NCBI GenBank assembly: GCA_017561085.1
Contig: JAFZDQ010000084.1
Location: forward strand, 1 to 51,016
Direction: 5' to 3'
Length of the DNA: 51,016 nucleotides
From: Lachnospiraceae bacterium
GTDB taxonomy: Bacteria; Bacillota; Clostridia; Lachnospirales; Lachnospiraceae
Made by a program: the position numbers and the translations under genes. The notes beneath the pieces were generated by a model, which was not told where the DNA came from, ran no database searches, and worked only from the letters and a program-made list of their open reading frames with translations. Below, piece after piece: positions 8,113 through 16,292 of the stretch; position 1 is the first letter of the stretch, and every line of letters starts with the position of its first letter.

Positions 8113-10662
8113 CTACATTTTCATATGTAATAATCTTTTAATTTTCAATCCGGATTGAAACTCTTTAGAATTTCTAATATCCAATAACAATTGATGAACT
8201 CTATTTTTCTCTTCTCTTAACTTCCAAGTACTGTCTTCATAATAGAATAATTCCGGACTGTCAATAATACGATTCACCATTGACATTACCCATGTATTAA
8301 CTTTTTCTTTATCAATTGCGGGATTTTTTAAATCTAATGCAAACTCATCCGCTATTCTTCTTAAAAAATCTATCTTAAATTCATCTGCAGCTTTTTCATA
8401 AAAATGTAGATAATTAAAAACTTTTTTCGTAAAAAATTTCACGTATAGCTCACTTTTAACCTTTTCATTAGCCTCGACAAATTTTTGTATATAATTATAT
8501 TCTTCACAGATGCAAAATACTTTTTCTTTTCTGTTAATCGATGAATCTGGATTATCCTGCCTATAATAATAAAATGCTTCGTTAATAAAAACGATTTTTT
8601 CAGCCATTGCCATTGTCTGGAACCAGAAACCGTTATCCTGAAATGATGCACCGGGTGTTTCATTATGTACAATCTTATTCTTTCTAATGAATTCCGTTTT
8701 ATATATTCCGGTCCAATTCATCATACAGAAATTAAAAAGTTCCGAACAAGTATTTGCATTTACAATTTGATTATAAAATTGCTGGGGACATACTGCTTGA
8801 AATTGCTTTTGTTTTTTCCCTTCTTTAGTTGAAAAAATATAGTGATCAGACTTTACAATCTCAGCATCATACTCACAAGCAGTTGCATATAATCTTTCAA
8901 ACATATTTTCTTCTACATAATCATCTGATTCAACAATTCCAATATACTCTCCTGTAGCACTAGCAATACCCATATTCATCGTATTTCCATATCCGGAATT
9001 CTGCTTTGAAATAATTTTTACTCGTTCATCTGATTTAGCATACTCTTCCAGAATCTTTAATGATTGGTCTGTGGAGCCATCATTCACACAAATAATTTCA
9101 ATATTTTTTAGCGTTTGATTTACGACACTATCCAAACATTCTTTTAAGAACTTTTCTACGTTATAAATTGGAACAATAATTGATACATACGGTTTTTGTT
9201 TCATTTTTTCACCCTTTCTCCTTAGTTCATAAATATTTTTCTTTTTATCATTAAGTAGCAACTTAAAACATACTTCCAGCCATAACAATTTGTTTACTAA
9301 TTTATATGCTCTTTTGCTACATATTTTTTTATGTAATTTCTCTGAGTCAATGCTATATAACCACCTATTGCCTTTCAAATAATCCAGCATAGCTCTTATA
9401 TTCATATATTCCAATAAATAATCTTGCTTCTGACGAGCTTCTAAAACTGCATTTTTCCAGCGGACTCGCTTTATTAACATATAGCTGCTATCTTCATACA
9501 TCGAATTCACTATTAAACTATTTCGCATATCATAATATGAAATAATCGGTGAACACCTATATTCGTAAGTTTCGTGCCAAACTTGTACCCCATTTAGAAC
9601 TATTGGCGAACCACCTTTTCTCAATCCATATTCCACATCATCGCAATGCAAAAAAAACGGTATTGGTAAATTATTAACTGTAAAACGATATGGAAAAACT
9701 GCCATCCACCAGCCGGAGTATTCACCCCTCTGTTCATTTATCTTTTCTAAATTGCATAAATTCCTTACATCCAAACCACCGCCCACATGCCGTATATCAC
9801 CTTTATTCCAGATTTCACTTGCAGTATACTGAATACATCTGTCATCCAGTCTAAACATTCTACCGGCTATCATTTCATCCTTCATTTCATCTTTTATCAA
9901 TGATAAAATTGCATAAATTCGATAAAATGATTCAAGTAAAAATTCTACATCATCATCCATAAACATAATATGTGTTGATGAAAATTCCGCTTCAGCTTTC
10001 TGTGTTTCCGTTATTCCTTTAATGAAACCACCTGAACCACCTGTATTTTTATTATGATGAACTTGTAAATTTTCACTTTTTCCTAAATTAATTTTAGATG
10101 CATTATCTACGACTCTTATAAATAACTTATGATACAAATAACTATTTTCATCAAAAAATTGGCTCTGTAATAGTTTGCATATATTTTGTATCAAATGATG
10201 TTCTCGCTTATATGTACATATTATCAAAGTAAGTTTAATATCCTTTAATTTGCACTTTGTACTATAGTATGCTTCATACAATGTTGTAGTTCTATCCGCA
10301 CATATCACAAAGAACACCATACCGCCTTCTAATAAATTAATAGGTATTTTAATTTTTTCACTACCGGTGCAACAATATTTTCTGGAGTACTCTTTATTCC
10401 TTTTCCCTTCATTCCATCTCCATATTTCAATACATCCGCTTCCCTCTAAAGTAAGATACAATGAACATTCAGATAATCTTGTATTTTTCGTCCAAAAAGA
10501 AACATCAAGCAAATTCATATAGGTATCACTTGAAACTGAACTTCCCGAACTTAGTAAAAGCGACTCACTACTATTATTCAATTCCACATCACCGATATTG
10601 CGAAAATATATACTTTTTTCTGAACAAACTTCATTAGGCAAAACGAATGATTGTAATACCAT
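8113..10662 (-). CDS. GlfT2-like galactofuranosyltransferase fused to a second GT2 glycosyltransferase
   Basis: Two transferases in one 849-residue frame. Residues about 1-140 are a beta-rich domain and about 140-400 a GT-A domain like mycobacterial GlfT2: LTLIICTYKR, MFMDDDVEF (metal-binding triad), FFLHCDDVEYGLR and a VWHETYEYR histidine segment. This pairs with glf at the operon end, so Galf transfer is the natural reading (inference). Residues about 487-849 are a separate GT2 domain (KPYVSIIVPIYNVEKF, INDGSTD-like, VESDDYV). The first possible ATG is at 10674, but GGAG sits only 1-2 bases before it; ATG at 10662 has GGAGAGCCTG at proper spacing and is preferred. An internal start with its own ribosome site exists at 9204. 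Confidence 0.85.
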   Translation of the reverse strand: MVLQSFVLPNEVCSEKSIYFRNIGDVELNNSSESLLLSSGSSVSSDTYMNLLDVSFWTKNTRLSECSLYLTLEGSGCIEIWRWNEGKRNKEYSRKYCCTGSEKIKIPINLLEGGMVFFVICADRTTTLYEAYYSTKCKLKDIKLTLIICTYKREHHLIQNICKLLQSQFFDENSYLYHKLFIRVVDNASKINLGKSENLQVHHNKNTGGSGGFIKGITETQKAEAEFSSTHIMFMDDDVEFLLESFYRIYAILSLIKDEMKDEMIAGRMFRLDDRCIQYTASEIWNKGDIRHVGGGLDVRNLCNLEKINEQRGEYSGWWMAVFPYRFTVNNLPIPFFLHCDDVEYGLRKGGSPIVLNGVQVWHETYEYRCSPIISYYDMRNSLIVNSMYEDSSYMLIKRVRWKNAVLEARQKQDYLLEYMNIRAMLDYLKGNRWLYSIDSEKLHKKICSKRAYKLVNKLLWLEVCFKLLLNDKKKNIYELRRKGEKMKQKPYVSIIVPIYNVEKFLKECLDSVVNQTLKNIEIICVNDGSTDQSLKILEEYAKSDERVKIISKQNSGYGNTMNMGIASATGEYIGIVESDDYVEENMFERLYATACEYDAEIVKSDHYIFSTKEGKKQKQFQAVCPQQFYNQIVNANTCSELFNFCMMNWTGIYKTEFIRKNKIVHNETPGASFQDNGFWFQTMAMAEKIVFINEAFYYYRQDNPDSSINRKEKVFCICEEYNYIQKFVEANEKVKSELYVKFFTKKVFNYLHFYEKAADEFKIDFLRRIADEFALDLKNPAIDKEKVNTWVMSMVNRIIDSPELFYYEDSTWKLREEKNRVHQLLLDIRNSKEFQSGLKIKRLLHMKM
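9204..9223 (-). promoter_or_regulatory. Internal ribosome-binding site and in-frame ATG inside the double glycosyltransferase
   Basis: On the minus strand AAGGAGAAAGGGTGAAAAA runs directly into an in-frame ATG (first base 9204) exactly at the start of the second GT2 domain (MKQKPYVSII). The frame is shared with the upstream domain, so this would yield a separate protein of about 363 residues in addition to the fusion. It may be a relic of two once-separate genes or a working second start. Confidence 0.55.
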
Positions 10663-10692
10663 CAGGCTCTCCATTCTCCTATTGCATGTATC

Positions 10693-11508
10693 TTATTCTG
10701 AATCATCTTCTACAACTGTAACAATACATGTTGCATAGTACCCTTTTTCATTCATACATGTAATTGTTGCTGTGCCGGCTCCTACCGCTGTCAAATTTCC
10801 ATCTATGCACGTAGCTACTTCTTCATTATCACTACTCCATTCTAATTCTGAATTATTTACTTTTTCGTCATTTACATATGCCGCGAAACTTCCTGTCCAG
10901 CCTATTTGCCAATCTTCAAGTTTCTCTGTATTTAGTGTTACTTTGTCAACAACTGTCACAACACATTTTGCACTGTACCCTCTATCATTTATACATGTAA
11001 TGATTGCACTACCTTCTCCTACTGCTGTCAAATTTCCTCCCACACAAGTAGCTACATCTGTATTATCACTGATCCATTCCATTTCTGAATTGTTGACTTT
11101 TTTCCCATTTATAGATACTGTAAAACTTCCTTTCCAGCCAATTTGCCAATCTTCGAGTTTCTCTGTATTTAATGTAACTACATCCGGAAGAACAGTTACC
11201 AGACATGTGGTATACTCCCCTTTTTTCGTCATACAAGTCACAGTTGCCACACCTTCCCCAACTGCAGTTAATTTTCCATTTATGCATGTCGCTACATTCG
11301 TATTATCACTACTCCAAATCATCTCGTTATTATCCACTTTTTTTCCATTTACATACGCGGTATATGTTCCGGTCCATCCTATATGCCAATCCTCAATATT
11401 CATTGTATTTAGTGTAACTACATCCGGTTTAAACAAATTAATTATCCAAATTAAGATAGCGATTAATAAAATTGCAATAATAATAATTTTTTGTATATAG
11501 TTTTTCAT
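10693..11508 (-). CDS. Membrane-anchored protein with three Ig-like (Big2-type) repeats
   Basis: No enzyme motif. A single hydrophobic segment near residues 8-27 (IIIIAILLIAILIWIINLF) after a short basic start suggests an N-in signal anchor with the rest outside. It is followed by three tandem repeats of about 78-80 residues, each with the order VTLNT..EDW.IGW, W.SDN..VATC, LTAVG.G and VTC or ITC. This is the pattern of bacterial Ig-like group 2 domains. Each repeat has three conserved cysteines. Repeats are also visible in the DNA. The ATG follows AAGGAGACCAAT. Its place inside the glycan operon suggests a role in surface display or glycan contact, but that is inference. Confidence 0.8.
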   Translation of the reverse strand: MKNYIQKIIIIAILLIAILIWIINLFKPDVVTLNTMNIEDWHIGWTGTYTAYVNGKKVDNNEMIWSSDNTNVATCINGKLTAVGEGVATVTCMTKKGEYTTCLVTVLPDVVTLNTEKLEDWQIGWKGSFTVSINGKKVNNSEMEWISDNTDVATCVGGNLTAVGEGSAIITCINDRGYSAKCVVTVVDKVTLNTEKLEDWQIGWTGSFAAYVNDEKVNNSELEWSSDNEEVATCIDGNLTAVGAGTATITCMNEKGYYATCIVTVVEDDSE

Positions 11509-11546
11509 ATTGGTCTCCTTTCACCAATTACCGTATGTATCTACAT

Positions 11547-13649
11547 TTAAATGTTTATTTTAATTAAATTTACTAAATCATTTAATTGCCTTTTATTTTT
11601 TTCAATACAAAACGATAAGCAATTATATGCGTCCACACCAGCAACGTATTTAATACCATAAAGAAATAATCTTAACTCTCTTGTAAAATCTTTTATTCCA
11701 ATTTGAACTTCACTAATAATTTCACTATTAACATCAGGCGTACCCCATTCCAGTTTCACATCTTTCTTATCCTCATTGCTTCTATCAAAGTAAAATCCTT
11801 TAAAACTTCCTTGGGCTGAACTACATAATATTTCTATAACCATATTGTGATTCTTTGCAGCATCATGCCATTTCCATATATCCCTATTGTGTCCCTGGGA
11901 ATACATGTAGCTAACCAACTTTCCACTGTGCAACTGCGGTTCACTCATATTAGGTTCTGCGTTATGAATCGTGTTTGTTCCTGCCAACAGTCCAATCACT
12001 TCACAATCCAACTTCCACTCCTCATTTACGATGTAATTCAGTGCTACCGCTCCGCTACCGGCCCAACCAATATCTACCGCTACCACACGCTTACAATCCT
12101 TCAAAACCTTTTCATAGTACATTTTTCCGGCTATAAGCTGTTCCTCATAATGAGACAGTACTTCGTCCCAATGTGCAATTAAATACTCTTTAATCAGCCA
12201 TGCATTTTGGTCCGTCAATTTCGTATCAGTCGTTATTTTTGCTTCTTTTCTGACATCGCGAACCATCCTCTCATTCTTACCAAAAATATCTGCTGATGAA
12301 AGCAATGTTTCTGCATATTCAGGAAATGTTTCACACATCATCGGAAGCATATCCTCAAGTTCCATGCTCGTAAATATCTGCTCCAGGGTATACTTCTGAT
12401 TCACTTTATGATCGATAAATCTTCTGAAATAGTCGTATTTAAAATATCTTGCCGACATCTTGGTGGCTGCCAGCCTTGACCAATATACATATTCTGTCCG
12501 TCCGGCTTCTGCCTCTTCTGGATAGAGCATGGTGTATACCTGATTGATAATATCTCCGTCTCTGGAAAGGAAAAGTATCTTATCAATATCATGCCTTTCT
12601 ACGTAATCATGAATCCACTGACAGTATCCAAGCACGAATAGCCCGCCATAAATAAAGCCCAATTCATATTCCCTGCTATATTCTTTTAGCCCATTGTGAA
12701 TATGGGAATTTACGATTCCTCTGTACATGGAACCCGTGATAATGGACATATCTTCTGCCCGATATGGCATGCCTGCAATATTCACATTTTGATAAAATTC
12801 TGTATCAAAACCGCTTTTCTTCGCCCATGTAATGTCCGAAACAGGATGGTCTCCTACATGAATATAGGTTTTATCTTTCCCATAAAAATCTTTTACAATC
12901 TTAAATAATCCGCCGTCCCCTTTCACGGCATCATGCTCACAAGAAATAAAGAACGTATCGACTCCGTTAAATCCGCATTTTTCTACCATTCTTTTAATTA
13001 CAGATGCCGGAAGATACATATCGGACGTACAGATAATCTTTTTTCCACATCCTTTTAAACACTTAAAAACCTCCAGCATATAAGGATTACCAAAGCAGTA
13101 TTGAAGCTCTGTATCTATTTCTGTCTGCATCCCCTTTTCTTTGGGAATTCCGGCCTGTTTTTCAAGTTCATCATAAATTTCAGATAATGTAACTTCGTAG
13201 ATTCCCTTCTTTTCTTTGGCTTTCTGCCGTGCCCGCCACTCCATCACTTTTCGGATACGTTCAAAATCAAGGTAATTTAACTTTTCCCCTATCATGAAGA
13301 ATAAATCAGACGGTGCCGCAAAAGGACGAAAAACCAAAGTATCAAACACATCAAACGATATGACATCATACTTTTTAAGTCTCTCTGCCAGCTTTTCAGG
13401 TGCTTCCCGAAGTGACAAAGATGATTCACTGCAATCTGTCGGTATCTTTTTGCCCTTATCCGGGTAATAAAAGGCTTCTTCATACTTTTGGGGTGCGAAA
13501 TGATAAATAATATTCATACCAAGTAGTGCACACCAGGCATATACCCTGCCCCGTAATCCACGCTTTTGCTGGCGCAGACTATGATACTTCTTTTGTATGT
13601 AAGGCACACGATTAACCAACTTGTTATAAATTTTCAATTTAATACTCAT
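11547..13649 (-). CDS. HAD-superfamily hydrolase with C-terminal RDG-motif domain (COG5610-like)
   Basis: About 700 residues. The N-terminal half is a HAD phosphatase: FDVFDTLVFRP carries the DxDxT-like nucleophile motif, IICTSDMYLP the second motif and HVGDHPVSDI the acidic fourth motif. The C-terminal half (about 330-700) has ILFLSRDGD, YWSRLA, VDIGWAGSG and CSSAQG, all shared in order with the standalone protein at 16293-17672. Such proteins are common in glycan loci, but their reaction is not known to me. A GTG 18 bases further up (13667) overlaps the upstream stop; ATG at 13649 with AGGA at 8-base spacing is preferred. Confidence 0.75.
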   Translation of the reverse strand: MSIKLKIYNKLVNRVPYIQKKYHSLRQQKRGLRGRVYAWCALLGMNIIYHFAPQKYEEAFYYPDKGKKIPTDCSESSLSLREAPEKLAERLKKYDVISFDVFDTLVFRPFAAPSDLFFMIGEKLNYLDFERIRKVMEWRARQKAKEKKGIYEVTLSEIYDELEKQAGIPKEKGMQTEIDTELQYCFGNPYMLEVFKCLKGCGKKIICTSDMYLPASVIKRMVEKCGFNGVDTFFISCEHDAVKGDGGLFKIVKDFYGKDKTYIHVGDHPVSDITWAKKSGFDTEFYQNVNIAGMPYRAEDMSIITGSMYRGIVNSHIHNGLKEYSREYELGFIYGGLFVLGYCQWIHDYVERHDIDKILFLSRDGDIINQVYTMLYPEEAEAGRTEYVYWSRLAATKMSARYFKYDYFRRFIDHKVNQKYTLEQIFTSMELEDMLPMMCETFPEYAETLLSSADIFGKNERMVRDVRKEAKITTDTKLTDQNAWLIKEYLIAHWDEVLSHYEEQLIAGKMYYEKVLKDCKRVVAVDIGWAGSGAVALNYIVNEEWKLDCEVIGLLAGTNTIHNAEPNMSEPQLHSGKLVSYMYSQGHNRDIWKWHDAAKNHNMVIEILCSSAQGSFKGFYFDRSNEDKKDVKLEWGTPDVNSEIISEVQIGIKDFTRELRLFLYGIKYVAGVDAYNCLSFCIEKNKRQLNDLVNLIKINI

Positions 13650-13667
13650 GTGCCTCTTCCTTTCCAC

Positions 13668-15494
13668 TTATTTTTTTCCTGTTACTTCATAATTTTTATA
13701 AGCATCACAAACTTTTTTCGGGTCCCCGACCATTTGTAAAACGCCCTTTTCAATCCAAACTGCTACATTACAATTTTTGACGATTACATCAGGTGAATGA
13801 GAAACGATTAATACCGTAGAACCGCCATGAATCATTTCCCTGATACGCTGCATACTCTTTTCTCTAAAGAACATATCCCCAACGCTCAGAACCTCGTCCA
13901 GAATTAAAATATCCGGTGTATCACGCATCGTTGCTATTGCAAAACCAAGTCTGGAAACCATACCTGAAGAGAAATTCTTCATACGCTCATCCATGAATCC
14001 TTCCAGTTCTGCAAACGCTACGATATCATCATATTTTTCATCAATATATTCTCTGGTGTAACCGATAATGGCACCGTTTAGATAAACATTTTCCTTCGCA
14101 GTAAGTTCCATATCGAAACCGGTTCCCAGCGTCAACATCTGAACCTTACTTCTGTCCACTTCTACATGACCTTCCGTGGGCTGAAGTGCTCCTGAAACAA
14201 TCTTAAGCAAGGTACTCTTACCGGAACCGTTAGTACCGATGATTCCCACAACATCTCCTTGGCTGACACTAAAGCTGACATTATCAAGTGCTGTCAGATA
14301 ATGATAATGGTTTTGTCCCTTTACGGTTCTGATCATATATTCTTTTAAACTGGAGGATTCTTCCAGTGCTAAACGGAAACGCATGGTTACATTTTTAACC
14401 TTGATAATCTCCTGTTCCAGATTAATAATCTCAAAATCATCATCCTGTTTTTCTTCTATTTGTTGTTCTCTTAATTGCGCTCTTTCGTTTTTCCTATATT
14501 TTAAAAACCGAACAAAATATGCAATCATAAAAACAAATACCAGAAATGTCATAAGCCACAATAATGGACTTTTTCCTAAAAAAACAAAATCACGCTCGGT
14601 ACTGAAATTAAGTGCTTTATCCCATAATTCTTTAATCTTAACTACGAAAGATTCTTCCGTGCCCTCTTCTGAAACAGGTTCTTCTAAAGGTAAATCCGTT
14701 TCCTCCGGCAATGGTTCTTCTACCTCCTGTTGCACATCAGCAATCTCATTCTCCGGAGTTGCTGTTTCTTCCGGTTCATTTATAAGGGTCCTACGATCAA
14801 CATGAAGCGTATAGATACTTGTTTCACCGGTAGTTGCTTCTACCGTTACTGTTACTTCATTGGTCCCCATTTGAAGTGATGTATCCGATACACTGACCAC
14901 TGCATTTAAATCTACCGGTATATAAGATAATTCAATATTTTCTATATCCTCATCCACTTCTACTGAATATTCATATACATCCCGTGCAAAGTCTTCTACC
15001 TCTGTTCCGTCTATTTCAATCCGCTGTAATTCACTGCTTCCGGATTCAAAAATAGTAATAGGTGCAACTAACAACTCAGTAATATCTAAATCTTCCGGTA
15101 ATATATTTCCCGTCACGTCTCCAATAGACCTACACTGTGCTGAAATCACCTTAATGCTTGTACTTCCTGCTTTCAAAGGCTGGAAATGTAACATAATTTT
15201 ATTGGTTATATCAGTACCGGTTCCCTTGATACAAAGGCGGTTCCCTTCTTGCGAAGTGGCTCCGTTTAAGTAAAACAAAAGTTCTTCATCGTATTCCAAC
15301 CATACCTCGTATTCACCTACCGGAACCTCTCCATTGACATAAACACCAATCGGACACACTTTATCGGTATACCAGCGATAGCTTTCCGACCCAAACGTAA
15401 TACTTCCTTCCCGGGCATAAACAGTTTTTACCGGTATTAATATGCACACGAATAAAACCAGTGCGATATATTTCTTTATCTGCTTTATTTTCAT
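13668..15494 (-). CDS. Glycan-exporter ABC ATPase with extracytoplasmic N-terminal domains (Wzt/TagH-like)
   Basis: Energises export of the lipid-linked glycan with the permease just upstream. Unusually, only residues about 365-608 are the ATPase: GTNGSGKST (Walker A), FSSGMVSRLGFA (signature), DILILDEVL (Walker B) and VSHS (switch). Before it come a signal peptide (residues about 8-27, ending VYA), a beta-rich cohesin-like stretch (about 28-160), a cadherin-like beta-sandwich (about 162-235, LQRIEIDG...YSVEV...YTLHVDRR), an acidic linker (about 240-290) and one membrane helix (about 311-332) followed by RFLKYRK. The predicted layout is outside N-terminus, one crossing, cytosolic ATPase. The usual Wzt C-terminal glycan-binding domain is absent. 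The start has a weak AGGGATATTAAATT site. Domain names of the outer part are inferred. Confidence 0.88.
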   Translation of the reverse strand: MKIKQIKKYIALVLFVCILIPVKTVYAREGSITFGSESYRWYTDKVCPIGVYVNGEVPVGEYEVWLEYDEELLFYLNGATSQEGNRLCIKGTGTDITNKIMLHFQPLKAGSTSIKVISAQCRSIGDVTGNILPEDLDITELLVAPITIFESGSSELQRIEIDGTEVEDFARDVYEYSVEVDEDIENIELSYIPVDLNAVVSVSDTSLQMGTNEVTVTVEATTGETSIYTLHVDRRTLINEPEETATPENEIADVQQEVEEPLPEETDLPLEEPVSEEGTEESFVVKIKELWDKALNFSTERDFVFLGKSPLLWLMTFLVFVFMIAYFVRFLKYRKNERAQLREQQIEEKQDDDFEIINLEQEIIKVKNVTMRFRLALEESSSLKEYMIRTVKGQNHYHYLTALDNVSFSVSQGDVVGIIGTNGSGKSTLLKIVSGALQPTEGHVEVDRSKVQMLTLGTGFDMELTAKENVYLNGAIIGYTREYIDEKYDDIVAFAELEGFMDERMKNFSSGMVSRLGFAIATMRDTPDILILDEVLSVGDMFFREKSMQRIREMIHGGSTVLIVSHSPDVIVKNCNVAVWIEKGVLQMVGDPKKVCDAYKNYEVTGKK

Positions 15495-15508
15495 AATTTA
15501 ATATCCCT

Positions 15509-16282
15509 TTATACTTTTTGTAGCACCCTTGTTTTCATCTTATTGAAATATATTTTTCCGACTAAATAGATTCCGATGCTCCACACAAACAATCGTGCCC
15601 ATTCTTCGGCCGTAGGCAGTGCGCCGTCCAAGATACATTTCCTTGTACAAACGATATAGTTATATACAGGATTTCTAATGATTACTTCCTGCACCATTGG
15701 AGAAGTACTATCTACCGGATAGAAAATTGCACATAAGTACATCCATATCGTTAATAACACGGAATACAAATGCTTAATATCTCCAAACAATACATACAAA
15801 ACGGAAAGCATATATCCTATTCCCAAGGAGAACATAAATAACCCTGCGGTATAGATAAACAAAAGCAACATGTACAATGTGGGCTTAATTCCGAAAATCA
15901 CCAACATAATCACATATGCCACTAAGGAATATCCGTAATTCGCCAATGCAGTACAACTTCTTGATAAAGGGAATACCTGCATAGGTAATTTAACCTTAAT
16001 CAGCAAGTTTTTGTTGTCTACCAATGCTGTCATTGCAGAATTAGTTGCTCCCGTAAACAGTGACCACAAAATACTTCCCGTCAAATAATAAATGGGAAAA
16101 TTCTCAATACTTCTTTTAAAAATTGTTGAAAAAATCATAGACATTACTGCCATAGACAGAAGCGGATTTAATACGCTCCATAAAATCCCAAGATATGATC
16201 TTGCATATTTTCTCTTAATTTCTCTTGATACCAGTTCTTTAATTACAAAGATATATTGTTTTGCCCGTTCACCACGTTGCAA
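15509..16282 (-). CDS. ABC-2 type glycan export permease (Wzm/TagG-like)
   Basis: Membrane partner of the ATPase encoded 14 bases downstream; together they should flip and export the finished lipid-linked polysaccharide. About six hydrophobic segments are visible, and the N-terminus carries the family pattern LVSREIKRKYARSYLGILWSVLNPL. Length (about 258 residues) is normal. Start choice: GTG at 16291 lies directly on the Shine-Dalgarno-like bases, while TTG at 16282 sits 8 bases after GAGG in GAGGTGATTATT, an excellent match to the 16S tail; I take TTG. The upstream RDG protein's stop overlaps this ribosome site, so the two are probably coupled. Confidence 0.88.
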   Translation of the reverse strand: MQRGERAKQYIFVIKELVSREIKRKYARSYLGILWSVLNPLLSMAVMSMIFSTIFKRSIENFPIYYLTGSILWSLFTGATNSAMTALVDNKNLLIKVKLPMQVFPLSRSCTALANYGYSLVAYVIMLVIFGIKPTLYMLLLFIYTAGLFMFSLGIGYMLSVLYVLFGDIKHLYSVLLTIWMYLCAIFYPVDSTSPMVQEVIIRNPVYNYIVCTRKCILDGALPTAEEWARLFVWSIGIYLVGKIYFNKMKTRVLQKV

Positions 16283-16292
16283 AATAATCACC

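Noticed and set aside
10772-11500. 242-codon plus-strand open frame opposite the Ig-like repeat gene
   Set aside because: It mirrors the repeats of the minus-strand gene, has no ribosome site and yields a Ser/Pro/Phe-rich product without family motifs.
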